Source: Lottia gigantea
Taxonomy: Eukaryota > Mollusca > Gastropoda > Lottiidae
DNA length: 64,000 nucleotides
Direction of reading: 5' to 3'
Assembly (NCBI RefSeq): GCF_000327385.1
Contig: NW_008708739.1
Coordinates: 1-64,000, forward strand
The translations under genes were made by a program, and so were the position numbers. Position 1 is the first letter of the stretch. Each line of letters begins with the position of its first letter. Positions 1-12,225 of this stretch are shown piece by piece. The notes beneath the pieces were generated by a model. It made no database searches and was not told where the DNA came from. It saw only the letters and a list, made by a program, of their open reading frames with translations.

Positions 1-600
1 ACTCGTTGGTAGAATTGGGCAACTCGTTGGAAGAATTGGGCAACTCGTTGGTATAATTGAGCAACTCGTTGGAAGAATTGGGCAATTCGTTGGTAGAATT
101 GGGCAACTCGTTAGTAGAATTGGGCATCTCGTTGGTAGAATTGGGCAACTCGTTGGAAGAATTGGGCAACTCATTGGTAGAATTGGGCAACTCGTTGGTA
201 GAATTGGGCAACTCGTTGGTAGAATTGGGCAACTCGTTGGTAGAATTGGGCAACTCGTTGGAAGAATTGGGCAATTCGTTGGTAGAATTGGGCAACTCGT
301 TGGAAGAATTGGGCATCTCGTTGGTAGAATTGGGCAACTCGTTGGTATAATTGAGCAACTCGTTGGAAGAATTGGGCAACTCGTTGGAAGAATTGGGCAA
401 CTCGTTGGTAGAATTGGGCAACTCGTTGGTAGAATTGAGCAACTCGTTGGTAGAATTGGGCAACTCGTTGGTAGAATTGGGCAACTCGTTGGTAGAATTG
501 GGCAACTCGTTGGTAGAATTGGGCAACTCGTTGGAAGAATTGGGCATCTCGTTAGTAGAATTGGGCAACTCGTTGGTAGAATTGGGCATCCCATGGTAAG
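1..600. repeat. 21-bp minisatellite array
   Basis: About 28 head-to-tail copies of a 21-bp unit (aactcgttggtagaattggg plus c) run from the window edge to about 597; the array probably continues to the left. Common variants swap gta/gaa and gggcaac/gggcatc. Because 21 is a multiple of 3, two of the three plus frames stay open over long runs; one reads as heptads of the form NSLVELG. I regard the open frames as a by-product of the period, since no splice sites or flanking exon are recognisable. Confidence 0.95.
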
Positions 601-3600
601 AGAGGTGTATTGTATCAACTATAAGTTCAGAATTGAGTAATTCATTATAAATTCATAATAAAAATTCAAAGCCAGATATTACACAGTAAGATTTAACAAA
701 GAAGTTTTTTTCTGTATTTGAATAATGTGAGAGATATGAAGTGTATGTATGATACAATAGTGGTGGCAACAAAATATTACAGGGGAGGGGAGATTGGGCT
801 GTGTATTTGTTTCAAAAGAAATTTAGTTTGTACTCCCAACTTTTAAGACATAATTTTATATTTTTTCACCCCAAATATGTGTTGAAATGCACCAAATCAA
901 TTGCATTTTTCAATGATTCTTTGGAATAACCTGGTTAGATCCTCCATGGCAGGCTTCAGCTTATTCACCTCCTAATTTGAAATGACAATCTCTACAGTTT
1001 TCCCCTCATTAAGTCACTTTGCCCCCCTAATGTATACCCCCAGTTCCATGAGACTGGCGCCGACCCTGAGTGTATAGATATGAAGCTGATAAGGAATAAA
1101 GATAATGAGTAATTCTATAGAGTCTCTTCTAGTTCTATTATTCCTGTAATTCTGATTGAAGAGATAGAATATAAATTATGATTCCTGAATAATACTGCCA
1201 TTAATATTCCTTTATTTTATCATTTCATTTATTCATTATCCTACAACAGAAGTCTGAATTTTTTAATGGAATATTATGACAAAACAATAACTTGTGTGCT
1301 CCAGGCTGTGCACGTTAAAGATCCCTCGACAGTTGAAAATCGAAAAAGAGCAGGCTAAAGTAGGACGTAAAACTCCATTCATTTCATTTTCATTTCAAAA
1401 GAGTCTCTTTCAAAAGTAGGAATTCAGACAAACTCCCCACATATCAAACTAGGTTTATCTGAACTTTGTTATTCCAATTAAGCTGCTATTTGGAAAATAA
1501 ATCCTGTCTCCACATATTCAGCTGTCTATAGAAAAATTACCTCTATATATTTAGCCAGGGTATTTATTTTTTTTGTCAATTGGACATTTTTCAAGGACCT
1601 GTGAAATTTGATCTCCATTTCCTCTTGAAAGAAGATCTATTATATCATATCCTACTGGTATTGTCATGATGTTTGGCAAAACAAAGATCAACTGTGTCAT
1701 TTAACCAACAGTTTTACTTTATCACTAATTATAATTACTCTGCCAGATCATCATAGTTTTGAAAAATTATTGGGTCACCTTTTCCTTTCTGTTCTACAGA
1801 AAAATGACCAATCTACTTTTTGCAATCAGAGTACCCTCCCTTATAGAAGAATTTGGGGTTGACAGTCTGTTTTAACCTCACTAAAAATCTTTGCAAACAG
1901 CATAAATGAACTTGTTTGATAAACAAGTGGTGTATGAAATAGTTACAGTATGTTTACTGTTTAGAAGTAAGTGTCTTGTTAGAGCTATAATAGAGTTGGC
2001 GAAGGTCCCACATTCATTACATATTTCAATACCAATATATCATATACAGATAACTGAAGCTAGGGGGTGGTAAATTTATCAACATCTATCATTTTAAATA
2101 TAGCTGGTTCAGTCCTGAAAATAATGACTACAATCATAAAGCTGTAACTTGGTTAAACCTAGCCCAACTTTTTTCTGTATTTTTTGGTTGAGAATTTTGA
2201 ATTAAAAAAAGTTGCCAATTTTAATAGCTATTCGAGGCAATATATTTCTATATTTACCTTTATTTCTTAAAGAAGCTGTCCTGATAAGGATTTTGTATCC
2301 TAAACACATGATGGACAATGAGCCTTAGTCATTTTGATGGTAAGAATCTCCTGTTTAAAACTGAGTTGGTTTATTTCCAAAATATATAATTCTGTGACAG
2401 TTTACAACCCACAAGTTATTGTTAGAATTGACATTTTAAAGACACCAATTTGTTGATACGCAAATCATTGTAAGACATAAAGTTAACCTTCTAACTGTTA
2501 TTTATGATGCAGATGTAACCACCCTGATGACATTTAACCTCTAATAACTACCACAATATTCTCTTTCATTACATTATATACATTATGATATATATTATTA
2601 ATATATATTATTCATACCTAGCACAAGCCTGATGGACAAATGCTGAGACATTCACAATATTAACAATATTCAACAAAGCTTAAAACTGATGGTTGCATAA
2701 TTTTAAATTCAAATTCAAACTAATAAAATGTTTCGATAAAGCTTAGAACCTAAAGGCTGTTTCTCAAAATATTTTCATATCTTATGGATGAGATAAATTT
2801 TTATTTTTTTAAGAAATTGGAAACACATCCAAACGTATTCAAATTTTTTTCAAATTGTGTCCATCAAGTTTAGAATCAGGGGCCTTATTTTCGAAATCTT
2901 AATCTTAATGATATTAGTGTTCTGAGTCATCTGCTTGATCAACCATTTGCAGTTTTCAAATATAGGGCTCCAGACCACAATATAATAGTTTGGTTGTCAG
3001 GTGTTACCCACAAGTGCCAAGTCCCCCTTCCTCCAAGCAATATATAAAAATATATTACCATGGTTCCACAAAGCTTAATATTCAATTAGTTGGTTTTGGC
3101 TCAAGGCAGGTGGTGTACATGTGTTCAAATTGGCACATAGAACACACAGTTGGCACTTACAAACAGTTAAGGAAGTGAGTCGAAACAAATTAAATTGAGC
3201 ACAAGTATAAAAACTTCAGTGAATTGAAGCTTCCATTATAAAAAGTAGGCCTACTGTGGAAGGATTTGCTCACTCTTTCAGAACATCTGATAAAACAGGG
3301 TTTGTCAAATAGGCATAACTTTCAGACAGACCATGGGCATTGTTCTACTCTTTTGGACTTCCAAATCATGACATTTTTTTATGGTGCCATCCAAACAACC
3401 TGTTGGTATTTTCATGCCAGTTCTTTAGTAGACTTGAAAGGCATTATTTTAAACTATCTGAAGATATAAATCGCAGACTACAATGCCATCATAGTATAAC
3501 TCAGTGAAATAAAAAATCTTATTTCTGTGTATAACCAAAAAGCGCATTCCATTTCACTAGTCTGTGTGCCATTACTAAAAAAATGCACCTAAATGAACTT

Positions 3601-4135
3601 TTTAAGTGCTAAAACCACATAAATTCAAATGTTCTACAACCTTGACATTTCGTCTTAAAGTCTATTCCAGTCCGCCAAAGATGAATAAAAAGATCTCAGA
3701 AAATAATGCTTATTTGATGACAAAAATGACCTTTTGTATTCCATTCTCAGACAAAAACGTAAATACTGCCATCCTTTTGTTATTTATATGTATGAGATAA
3801 AAGCCTGGCATCACACCAGATCATTCGTCGCCACGTTGAACAAAGACTAGAAAAGATGTCAGTAATTTCTCACTAGACTGGCTGCTTTCAACCTTATTGA
3901 ATATTCAAACAACAACTCAGAATCTCATGATTTTTCTATCACTGTAGTCTATTAGGTTATTTTATAAGAATAAGTTGGATAACAACATATCAAACCTAGG
4001 CTGTTATAAAGTTTTAAAAGGTAAGGACTGCTGGCATTTCTGGGATTTATTAGGGTTGAAGCAAGTAAGGGCCATGGAATTGTAGAGATGGCTCACAAGC
4101 AATGTTATCCTTGTGTAAAATTGTGAAAAATTTGA
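601..4135. other. Gene-free AT-rich stretch
   Basis: No exon with splice sites and a recognisable protein was found on either strand. Apart from the SINE remnant at 1292-1398 the sequence is unremarkable AT-rich DNA with short A/T runs. The open frames here are under 70 codons and show no family resemblance. Confidence 0.6.
1292..1398 (+). repeat. SINE fragment (3' half, internally deleted)
   Basis: Contains the blocks gctgtgcacgttaaagatcc and gtaaaactccattcatttca shared with the copies near 5.1, 13.2 and 47.2 kb. The middle block carrying 'ttccctcattgcaccctgca' is missing here, and the copy ends in a simple cattt-rich tail typical of SINE 3' ends. Confidence 0.75.
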
Positions 4136-4136
4136 G

Positions 4137-4400
4137 AGTGAGGCAGCGCTGTCGCTCGGGTGGGGTCTGTGGGGGCTGGGCCCCAGCAGGTAAGAATTAA
4201 GCCCAAGCAAAACCTTCATCAGTTCAGCAGAGATTGATTCATTTACAGTGTCTTTGAACAAAATCAAAAAGATATATAGATTTAGATATGCTTTGGCACC
4301 TAAAAATTGTTAGAAATGAGTTCATCAAATTTGCTTATTACAAAATCTGAGCCCCAGTACAAATTCCTGATGACGGGGCTGGAGTGAGGGTTCCAAAGAT
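4137..4400. repeat. Interspersed repeat B, copy 1
   Basis: About 260 bp matching 11955-12225 at many positions: a GC-rich head (ggtggggtctgtgggggctg) followed by a cagcaaaacctt-like segment, a tcagcagagattgattcatt segment and an aaaatcaaaaagatatatag segment. No terminal inverted repeats were found. Both copies give similar short minus-strand translations beginning MIL(F/Y)KDT(V/I)NESISA, but neither looks like a real protein. Confidence 0.75.
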
Positions 4401-4975
4401 AGACTATCCTCAGTTTTTGGGCCCAACCAGACAACTTTCAACATTAAGTCAATGCGTATTCCTATTTGAGTAAGTCATTTTGTTATAACACCTTAGAAAT
4501 ATGTCTGCTTTTACACTTCAATATAAATCGTTCAAAATATACTAAGTAAAATTACATTTTTAGTAACTGAGTAATTTTTTTAGACTAGGAGCCAAGAAAA
4601 CAACATAAAAACTTTCCCACCAGAATAACATCATGATTTAAAATTTGTTATTATTTCAGAAAAATTCCTGGAGGTTGAATAAAGAGAATTCGTCAATGGC
4701 AGGAATGGCGCCATACTTTCAGGCTATAGACACTCTTTCATATGAAGAAGTTGTCTTATTGTTACCACCTGAAACAAGTGGTTCCACATGTGGCCATTAT
4801 TGAGGGTGGTATATGGTACTTAGTCACTTCTTTCTGTTGTATAACTTTAATTTTTATTCAGTAGAACACAGGCCTTGAATTCTTTTATAACTTTCTACAG
4901 TCTTTAATAAAAATATTAGAATCATGTAGAATAGTAGATCACAGGCTTCAAGTTTGAATTTCCCAAAAAAAAAAA

Positions 4976-5300
4976 ATGAAATAATTGAGTTTTACGTCTT
5001 ACTTCTCTTCGCCAAGTGGGCTAATGAAGATATGCAATGCCATGCAGGGTGCAATGAGGGAAATTTTGTCAGGACAGCGGCACTAGTCTTTTTTGATTTC
5101 CAACTGTCAAGAGATCTTTATCGTGTACAGCCTGTAGCACACAGGGCCTCAGTTTATTATCCTATCAAACAACAAGACTCTTTTTCCATGTCATCACTGC
5201 ATCGAGATTTCCACAAAACTGTCCACTGTCTCCGAAGGATTTTTCAAACTCTCCCTTCCAATGAACTTTTGCTCTTTACATGTCATCACATTTGGAAACT
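4976..5300 (-). repeat. tRNA-derived-type SINE, near-complete body and tail
   Basis: Read on the minus strand this copy runs from a diverged 'cagtgatgacatggaaaa' block through 'aaactgaggccctgtgtgct', 'cgataaagatctcttgacag', 'ttccctcattgcaccctgca', 'atcttcattagcc' and the tail 'gacgtaaaactcaatt'. It is the most complete example of the body and 3' end in the window and bridges the partial copies at 1.3, 13.2 and 47.2 kb. The tRNA-like head is not evident here. Confidence 0.8.
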
Positions 5301-7015
5301 ACTTGACTGATCAGAGAGCAGTGGGTTGAAAATTGTAAAGATTTGATTCTGCTTATGACAGAAATTAGTCTTTAATTTGCAAGCTACCAATTCTAGGCAA
5401 CATGATTAAACCCATCAAGTACAAAGACCACCCAAACCGTTTGAATCTTCAATAAATTAACATGAGGCAATAGATTAATTGTAGAGGAAGAAATCAAAGA
5501 ACAGAATGATCCAGAAATAGACCAATAGAATCATCTCTTACACATATGTTCCCCATCTTGTATCCAAGCAAGGACAGAGAACTCTAGTTGGAATTAATCC
5601 AAATTAAACTAATTACTGAGTTGAATGTTTATCAAAGTGGTTTAAATATCAAACTTATCATAAAATATACAGTCTCATCTGGCTTTTTACTGACATCGAA
5701 GGTCGTAAACTTGAATCTCGGTTTAAACTTATCAGATAAGATTTGTATTTATTTGCATGCCGTCTGGCCTTTCATATCATTAGAATATCATTGAATAAAT
5801 AAATGGTAAATTTGAACTGGTGTAGAACAGTTATTTCATCATTGACAAGCAGGCTATTTGATGTTAGTTTGTCAATACAAAGTCTAGAATGTTTCATTAA
5901 GCAGTGGCTGTAAGGAGGATAAGCTTTTAAGTCCACCAAGTTCCTTTTCTACTCAATATTTGAAAACATTTTTGCCACGTATTTGAAATTATATTGCATC
6001 AAAGACTTTAACTTGATAAGCCAACTAACTGGAGCAGAATATTTGCAGAGGAATTAATTTGGCCTCAAAACATTGAAGAACACTTGAAAAATGCTGCAAT
6101 TAGTCAAAGACTGTACAACAAACAACTTTTCTCTTACATTTTTTCCATGGAAATGTATTGCTTCCAAGTCTATAATTTGATAAAACCAACTAACTAAAGT
6201 AAGGATATTTACAGACAACGGGGAAATTAATTTGGCCCCAAACCATGTCTGAATCGAACACTACCAAGTTAATTTACATACTCTTTATCGACATTTAAAG
6301 TTTTTTATTACAGTTAGAATTTCCCTTAAGGATATAATCGAGCTTGCCTTGATTAAAATATATATTTAAATAAGAGATAGATTGAAGTATGGTAAGACAT
6401 AAACTATGAAATAGACGTTAAATTGGCTCGGCTGGTACCATGAAGCTTAGACAAGCTTTATTTATTTCTTTGGCTCATTCTATTTAACATTAAATTGAAA
6501 TTAAATGAAATGTGTTCGGCCATGCTATTTTGCTTCTGTAAGGGTTTGTGAAGGCGGTCATTTCCATGTGTATAGTAAGGGAAGATAGATGAGTCACTAC
6601 ATCTCCCTCTATCTGACTGTAGGAAACTGGAGAAAGTGTATGGCACATGACCAGTTTCCCTAGCTTATAATAATGAATAGCTGGTAGACAGAATCCTTGT
6701 GAACCTTAGTAGTTTTCCTTATAAAAAAGGGTTGTTTCTTTTTATATTTTGTAGCTTTGAGAACAGCACCAAAAAAGTGTGAAGTGTATCTCCACTAAAT
6801 CCAATTTCTCTAAAAAAAAAAAACCTAAGATCTTATCCAAGACACGTGTTCTAGTGAGATTTCCTCTCAGACTATTGGTGTATAAATCAATGGATTCAGA
6901 CCACTATACATCACCTGTTGTAATTAACACCACAGACATCCTGTCACCAGTCAATTTAAATCTACTCGAAATCAAATTTCAATACTCTCAATATATTATA
7001 CCATAGACTGAAATC
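5301..7015. other. Gene-free stretch with an old segmental duplication
   Basis: No gene was recognised. Two diverged copies of a roughly 130-bp segment sit at about 5990-6120 and 6170-6300; both contain 'ccaactaact' and 'aattaatttggcc'. They look like an old tandem duplication. Confidence 0.5.
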
Positions 7016-7017
7016 AA

Positions 7018-7690
7018 TAAGAACATGAAGTCTGTAGCTCAGGCAGGTATGCTGGCTCTTCTCTTGGACCGTTAGTACAAAGGTTTAAAATTTAGCAATA
7101 AGAACAAGAAGTCTGTAGCACAGGCAGGTGTGCTGGCTCTTCTCTTGGACCATTAGTACAAAGGTTTAAAAATTAGCAATAAGAACATGAAGTCTGTAGG
7201 TCAGGCAGGTATGCTGGCTCTTCTCTTGGACCATTAGTACAAAGGTTTAAAAATTAGCAATAAGAACAAGAAGTCTGTAGCACAGGCAGGTATGCTGGCT
7301 CTTCTCTTGGACCATTAGTACAAATGTTTAAAAATTAGCAATAAGAACAAGAAGTCTGTAGCACAGTCAGTTATGCTGGCTCTTCTCTTGGACCGTTAGT
7401 ACAAAGGTTTAAAAATTAGCAATAAGAACAAGAAGTCTGTAGCACAGGCAGGTATGCTGGCTCTTCTCTTGGACCGTTAGTACAAAGGTTTAAAAATTAG
7501 CAATAAGAACATGAAGTCTGTAGGTCAGGCAGGTGTGCTGGCTCTTCTCTTGGACCGTTAGTACAAAGGTTTAAAAATTAGCAATAAGAACAAGAAGTCT
7601 GTAGCACAGGCAGGTATGCTGGCTCTTCTCTTGGACCGTTAGTACAAAGGTTTAAAAATTAGCAATAAGAACATGAAGTCTGAAAACACC
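7018..7690. repeat. 81-bp tandem repeat, about 8 copies
   Basis: The unit starts 'gaacaagaagtctgtagcac' and contains 'gctggctcttctcttggacc' and 'gttagtacaaaggtttaaaa'. Unit starts fall at 7021, 7102, 7183, 7264, 7345, 7426, 7507 and 7588, with a partial ninth at 7669. Copies differ by only a few substitutions, so the array is young or homogenised. Two variant types (agctc/aggtc versus agcac) alternate irregularly. Confidence 0.97.
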
Positions 7691-9072
7691 TTCATACTAT
7701 GATTTGTTTGAAATTTGAAGCATACCCACCAACACACTGATAAATACATGAGATGAGATTCTAAAGAGTTTTATTTCCTTTCTCTCTGCTCCTGATTTGG
7801 TTCATTGAGATGGTAGACAGAAGTGCACCACTCCCAGCACCCTCGACAAATAACCGACAGATAATAATAATAATAATACTTTAAATTCCTATTGCGCTGA
7901 ACAATTTCAGTGGAAAGTGTTATTAAAGAAGTAGGTTTTGAGTTGAATTTTAAAAACACTGATTGATTTTATGTCAAGGTGTTACAAAAGAGAGTTCCAG
8001 ATTTCTTGACGTAAAAAATTAGCTTGAGAAAACCCAAAGTATCTAAAAGTTCAAATTCTGTACTTTTACAGTGTCTGAGACTTCATAGAGCTGAACCTTA
8101 TCCCTTAAAGTTATTTATGAGTAAAATTACCAGAAGCTAATTGACAATGATTTATGTGGATCTAATGATTTTAAATTCCAATTATATGATATACCAGTAT
8201 AGAGACTAGCATTATTGGACCAGTATTATTCTGTATAAAACTATTGTTACAGTGATTTATACTGGAGAGAAATTGATCAATTGATTAGCTAACCCTAGAC
8301 TTCGTTCGATATCTAAATACAGAACGGTGCCTGCTAGTCTGCAGAATTCTACACAATTGTTATCTGTACATCAATATGCTGAAAAGGATGCTGTACTTGA
8401 CAAATCCAATTGCAGATAGGCATCAAGAGTGTTATTCAATGCTGTTATTTGGTGGCATGAATTTTACACAATTGCTAAATAAAAATTTAACTTGCTGAAA
8501 ATGATGGTGTATTTGACAAAACTAATTGCAAGACAAGATCGGATGCTTTTCTTACTCAAGAATGTCAAGTTAGAAAGTTAACCTTTGCCATATTATCCAG
8601 ACAATGTAAAGTTTTTTTTATTTCATGTCTGAATGCTTTTAATTTTCTTGTAACTTGTCAATGATTCTGAAGAATATGTTCAGTATTATACACTTATTGA
8701 ATGATACTACTACTGTTGAAAGCAGGGGCACTAGCATTGACAGTAAATCAAACAATCAAAGAAAGAACATCAAAGGCACAAGTGTTCTAAAGTAAACCAA
8801 AGAACCTCACGCATAAACAGCAATTGAAGCACCAACATTGAAAGGAACTGACTGAAAGAATCATGCAAACATTTCCAGTGCAGCAATTGAAACACTAAGA
8901 TTGAAAGACAAACTAAGGAAACTGGTAAAAGGTTAGTAATGAACTAACTGTGTCTGTACCGTTATAACATTATCTATAAACTAGACAAACTAGATTAGAA
9001 GTTATTATTGATCAACAAGCTGACCTAATCTTAGATTCTTTGATATCTAACCTATCAGATACAACTCATTGC
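7691..9072. other. Gene-free stretch
   Basis: Contains a (taa)n run near 7865 and a diverged duplication of about 125 bp (about 8335-8450 and 8455-8560, sharing 'tacacaattg' and 'ctgaaaa.gatg'). No supported exons. Confidence 0.5.
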
Positions 9073-9908
9073 TCATTCATCCTGTCAGGTTAATATGACT
9101 GTATGTATTGATACTTTCATCCTGTCAGGTTAATATGTCTGTATGTATCAATACTTTCATCCTGTCAGGTTAATATGACTATATGTATCAATACTTTCAT
9201 GCTGTCAGGTTAATATGACTGTATGTATCAATACTTTCATCCTGTCAGGTTAATATGACTGTATGTATCCATACTTTCATGCTGTCAGGTTAATATGACT
9301 GTATGTATCAATACTTTCATCCTGTCAGGTTAATATGACTGTATGTATCAATACTTTCATCCTGTCAGGTTAATATGACTGTATGTATCCATACTTTCAT
9401 GCTGTCAGGTTAATATGACTGTATGTATTGATACTTTCATCCTGTCAGGTTAATATGACTGTATGTATTGATACTTCCATCCTGTCAGGATAATATGACT
9501 GTATGTATCAATACTTTCATCCTGTCAGGTTAATATGACTATATGTATCAATACTTTCATCCTGTCAGGTTAATATGACTATATGTATCAATACTTTCAT
9601 GCTGTCAGGTTAATATGACTGTATGTATCAATACTTTCATCCTGTCAGGTTAATATGACTGTATGTATCCATACTTTCATGCTGTCAGGTTAATATGACT
9701 GTATGTATCAATACTTTCATCCTGTCAGGTTAATATGACTGTATGTATCAATACTACTTTCATCCTGTCAGGTTAATATGACTGTATGTATCCATACTTT
9801 CATGCTGTCAGGTTAATATGACTGTATGTATCAATACTTTCATCCTGTCAGGTTAATATGACTATATGTATCAATACTACTTTCATCCTGTCAGGTTAAT
9901 ATGACTGT
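9073..9908. repeat. 40-bp minisatellite, about 21 copies
   Basis: The unit is 'cctgtcaggttaatatgact' followed by 'gtatgtatcaatactttcat', exactly 40 bp over most of the array. A small set of variants recurs (cctg/gctg, gtatg/atatg, caat/ccat/tgat), and two units carry an extra 'act'. The repeating order of variants suggests expansion by multi-unit blocks. Confidence 0.97.
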
Positions 9909-11954
9909 TCTATTCATTAACATAGGAGAGTTCTTTATCTATACCACTAAAACATTTATACGGGTGAAATATTGAAATGAATATACTAAAACAAAAGTAT
10001 AGGCAGTCAGGAGAATGCTCAAAATGGTTGCTTATTGGAGATAAGAGATGATTGTATTATGGTTGCTGCTGTCTATTTCTCATTGAAGGGGTATCTTGCT
10101 CCAGGTAGTTGCTTTACCAAGGTGTATGTAATATTGGAGGTTGTTTTACAGGGGTATTTACTTTATAGAGGTGATTGTTACTGAAGTTGATGTTTGACAG
10201 AGGTGTATGTCTTTCCGCTTGAGGATGTTTACAGAGGTGCATGAAAGGGGATGGTTGCTTTACAGAGGGCAAACAGCTGTTGCTTACTGAATGTGTTTTC
10301 ATTACAGGAATGATGTACCAAACCGAGATGATTCTATTTCATTAAGTCTCATCTGGTAGTATTGACTAACAATTGGTGACTAAAATAACCAAGGAGAATA
10401 GTGTTGATTAAAAACCTCTAGTAGTCTTATATTGATTACATAGTTTCAATAATACAATATTAATTCTTCTTTCAATTCTTACTTTACACTTACTTTAACC
10501 TGGCTCTACAGACTAACTTTAATAATGGACAATTTTATATCATATTTCTGATTTCTAAAATATAACTCTTTGGTGAAGTTACTTACAAATGCAATTTCAC
10601 AAACAAGGACTACACCTTTCACTGTAATTTGAGGCATTTTTGCCTACTTTTGAGGAATCTGTAGTATACAGAACAATAAGTAATTATCTCAACTGAATAA
10701 CTAGACATTTTGACCTAAAGCACTGACTTGCAGAGACTGTGTTGAAAAATTGAAGGAAACAGTTTGGTCCTATGTCAACTGATTTAGCCACTATCAAATT
10801 ATTGAAGATGAACCTCATAAATGATCAATTCTTCCACAAGAAATCTATGTTCAGATATAAATATGTAAATCCAGTTTGATTTTTCTAGTGGTATAGACTA
10901 GAATGATGAAATACAAACAAACTAGAGAAAAAACAAGTTGAATGTGAATAGAAATTTAATTGGGAGATTTGAATATCGAGCTATAATCAATATATTTACA
11001 TTGTCTGATCAAAATACACACAGTTTCCTGAATAACAATAATATGATTTCTATTTAGATGGTTGCACTGGAAAACATTAATGTGATTCTGTAGAAATGTT
11101 TGCTATGAACATGATCCTCTTTCAATCCTCAAATCAAAGTGATGTTTGCAAATCAAAATTCTAGACAATAGTACAACAGAGAAAGACTTCAAATTTACTT
11201 TAATAGATTGAATTACACAACAACACAACTCCCTGTCATTGGTGTCTCGTTTTCATCAAACAGATATATGAAGCGTAAAAACAGTAACTGATTCAAGTGA
11301 ACTCAAATTCTAGGCAATCATGAACAAAAGTACAACAGAAGAAGTTCAGATCTAACAGGACCCAAACAGTTTGACTGGAACTAAAACAAATTCCCTGTCA
11401 TTAATTCTGAAGTAAACAAAGTCTGATGCCAACTGAAAACTCCAAAACAATCACAAATAAAAATTCAAAAAAAGTAAAATTCAGACCCACTCCAACCCGA
11501 AATTATAAAATTGAACTATAACACAATTCAATGCTGTTAGTTCTCCCTTTTCTCAAACTAACTTAAGAAAATGAAGACTGAATACAAACTAAATACAGAA
11601 GATAATAAAATTAGTCTAGTAGAAGCCTAGTAAAGACGACAGTTCAATTGATTTTAATTTTTCTTTCATGTGAAGAACTGTAGGAAAGTTACATTGATTT
11701 CATCCAATTTATTTCCAATGAAGTTTTTCTAGGTTAATTGATTGCTTGGGGTTCCAATCACAACCTACAACATTCATGAAAAGACTTTAAAGCCAGTGTT
11801 CATCACTCTCTTACACAAGCCTATAAAAAATATTTGCTACAATTAACAGCTGCAAGATTCTAAATGTGCCAAGATATCCCTTAGTACGAAATTATCTTGC
11901 TTGTATGGATTTTGATTAGTACTAGCCTCTAGTAGACATTTGCTACTATTAACA
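9909..11954. other. Gene-free stretch with diverged repeats
   Basis: About 10025-10310 has loosely repeated 'ggttgctttacagaggtgta'-like segments. About 11100-11560 has four diverged copies of a 120-150 bp segment containing 'aaattctaggcaat', 'acaacagaagaa' and 'ttccctgtcatt'. No gene recognised. Confidence 0.5.
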
Positions 11955-12225
11955 TTAATAGTAAGCAGCCCCGTTGTCAGGGTGGGGACCGTGGAGGGTG
12001 GGGTCCGTAGGGGGCTGGACACCAGCAAGTGCGAATTAAGCCCCAGCAAAACCTTTTTCAGTTTAGCAGAGATTGACTCATTTATAGTGTCTTTGTACAA
12101 AATCAAAAAGATATATATATAGATTTTGATACATTTTGGCTCCTCAAAATTGTCAAAAATGTGTTTGTGGGCCTTTCATCTAAAAGTACAAAATCTGACC
12201 CACGTCTGGGATCCCAACCTTGCTG
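11955..12225. repeat. Interspersed repeat B, copy 2
   Basis: Matches 4137-4400 over its length, including the GC-rich head (gtagggggctggacaccagc), 'ttagcagagattgactcatt' and 'acaaaatcaaaaagatatat'. Finding the same 260 bp twice 7.8 kb apart shows it is a dispersed element of unknown class. Confidence 0.75.

Noticed and set aside
9073-9908. CRISPR-like array (40-bp periodicity)
   Set aside because: The whole unit is repeated with no unique spacers; it is a minisatellite in an animal genome.
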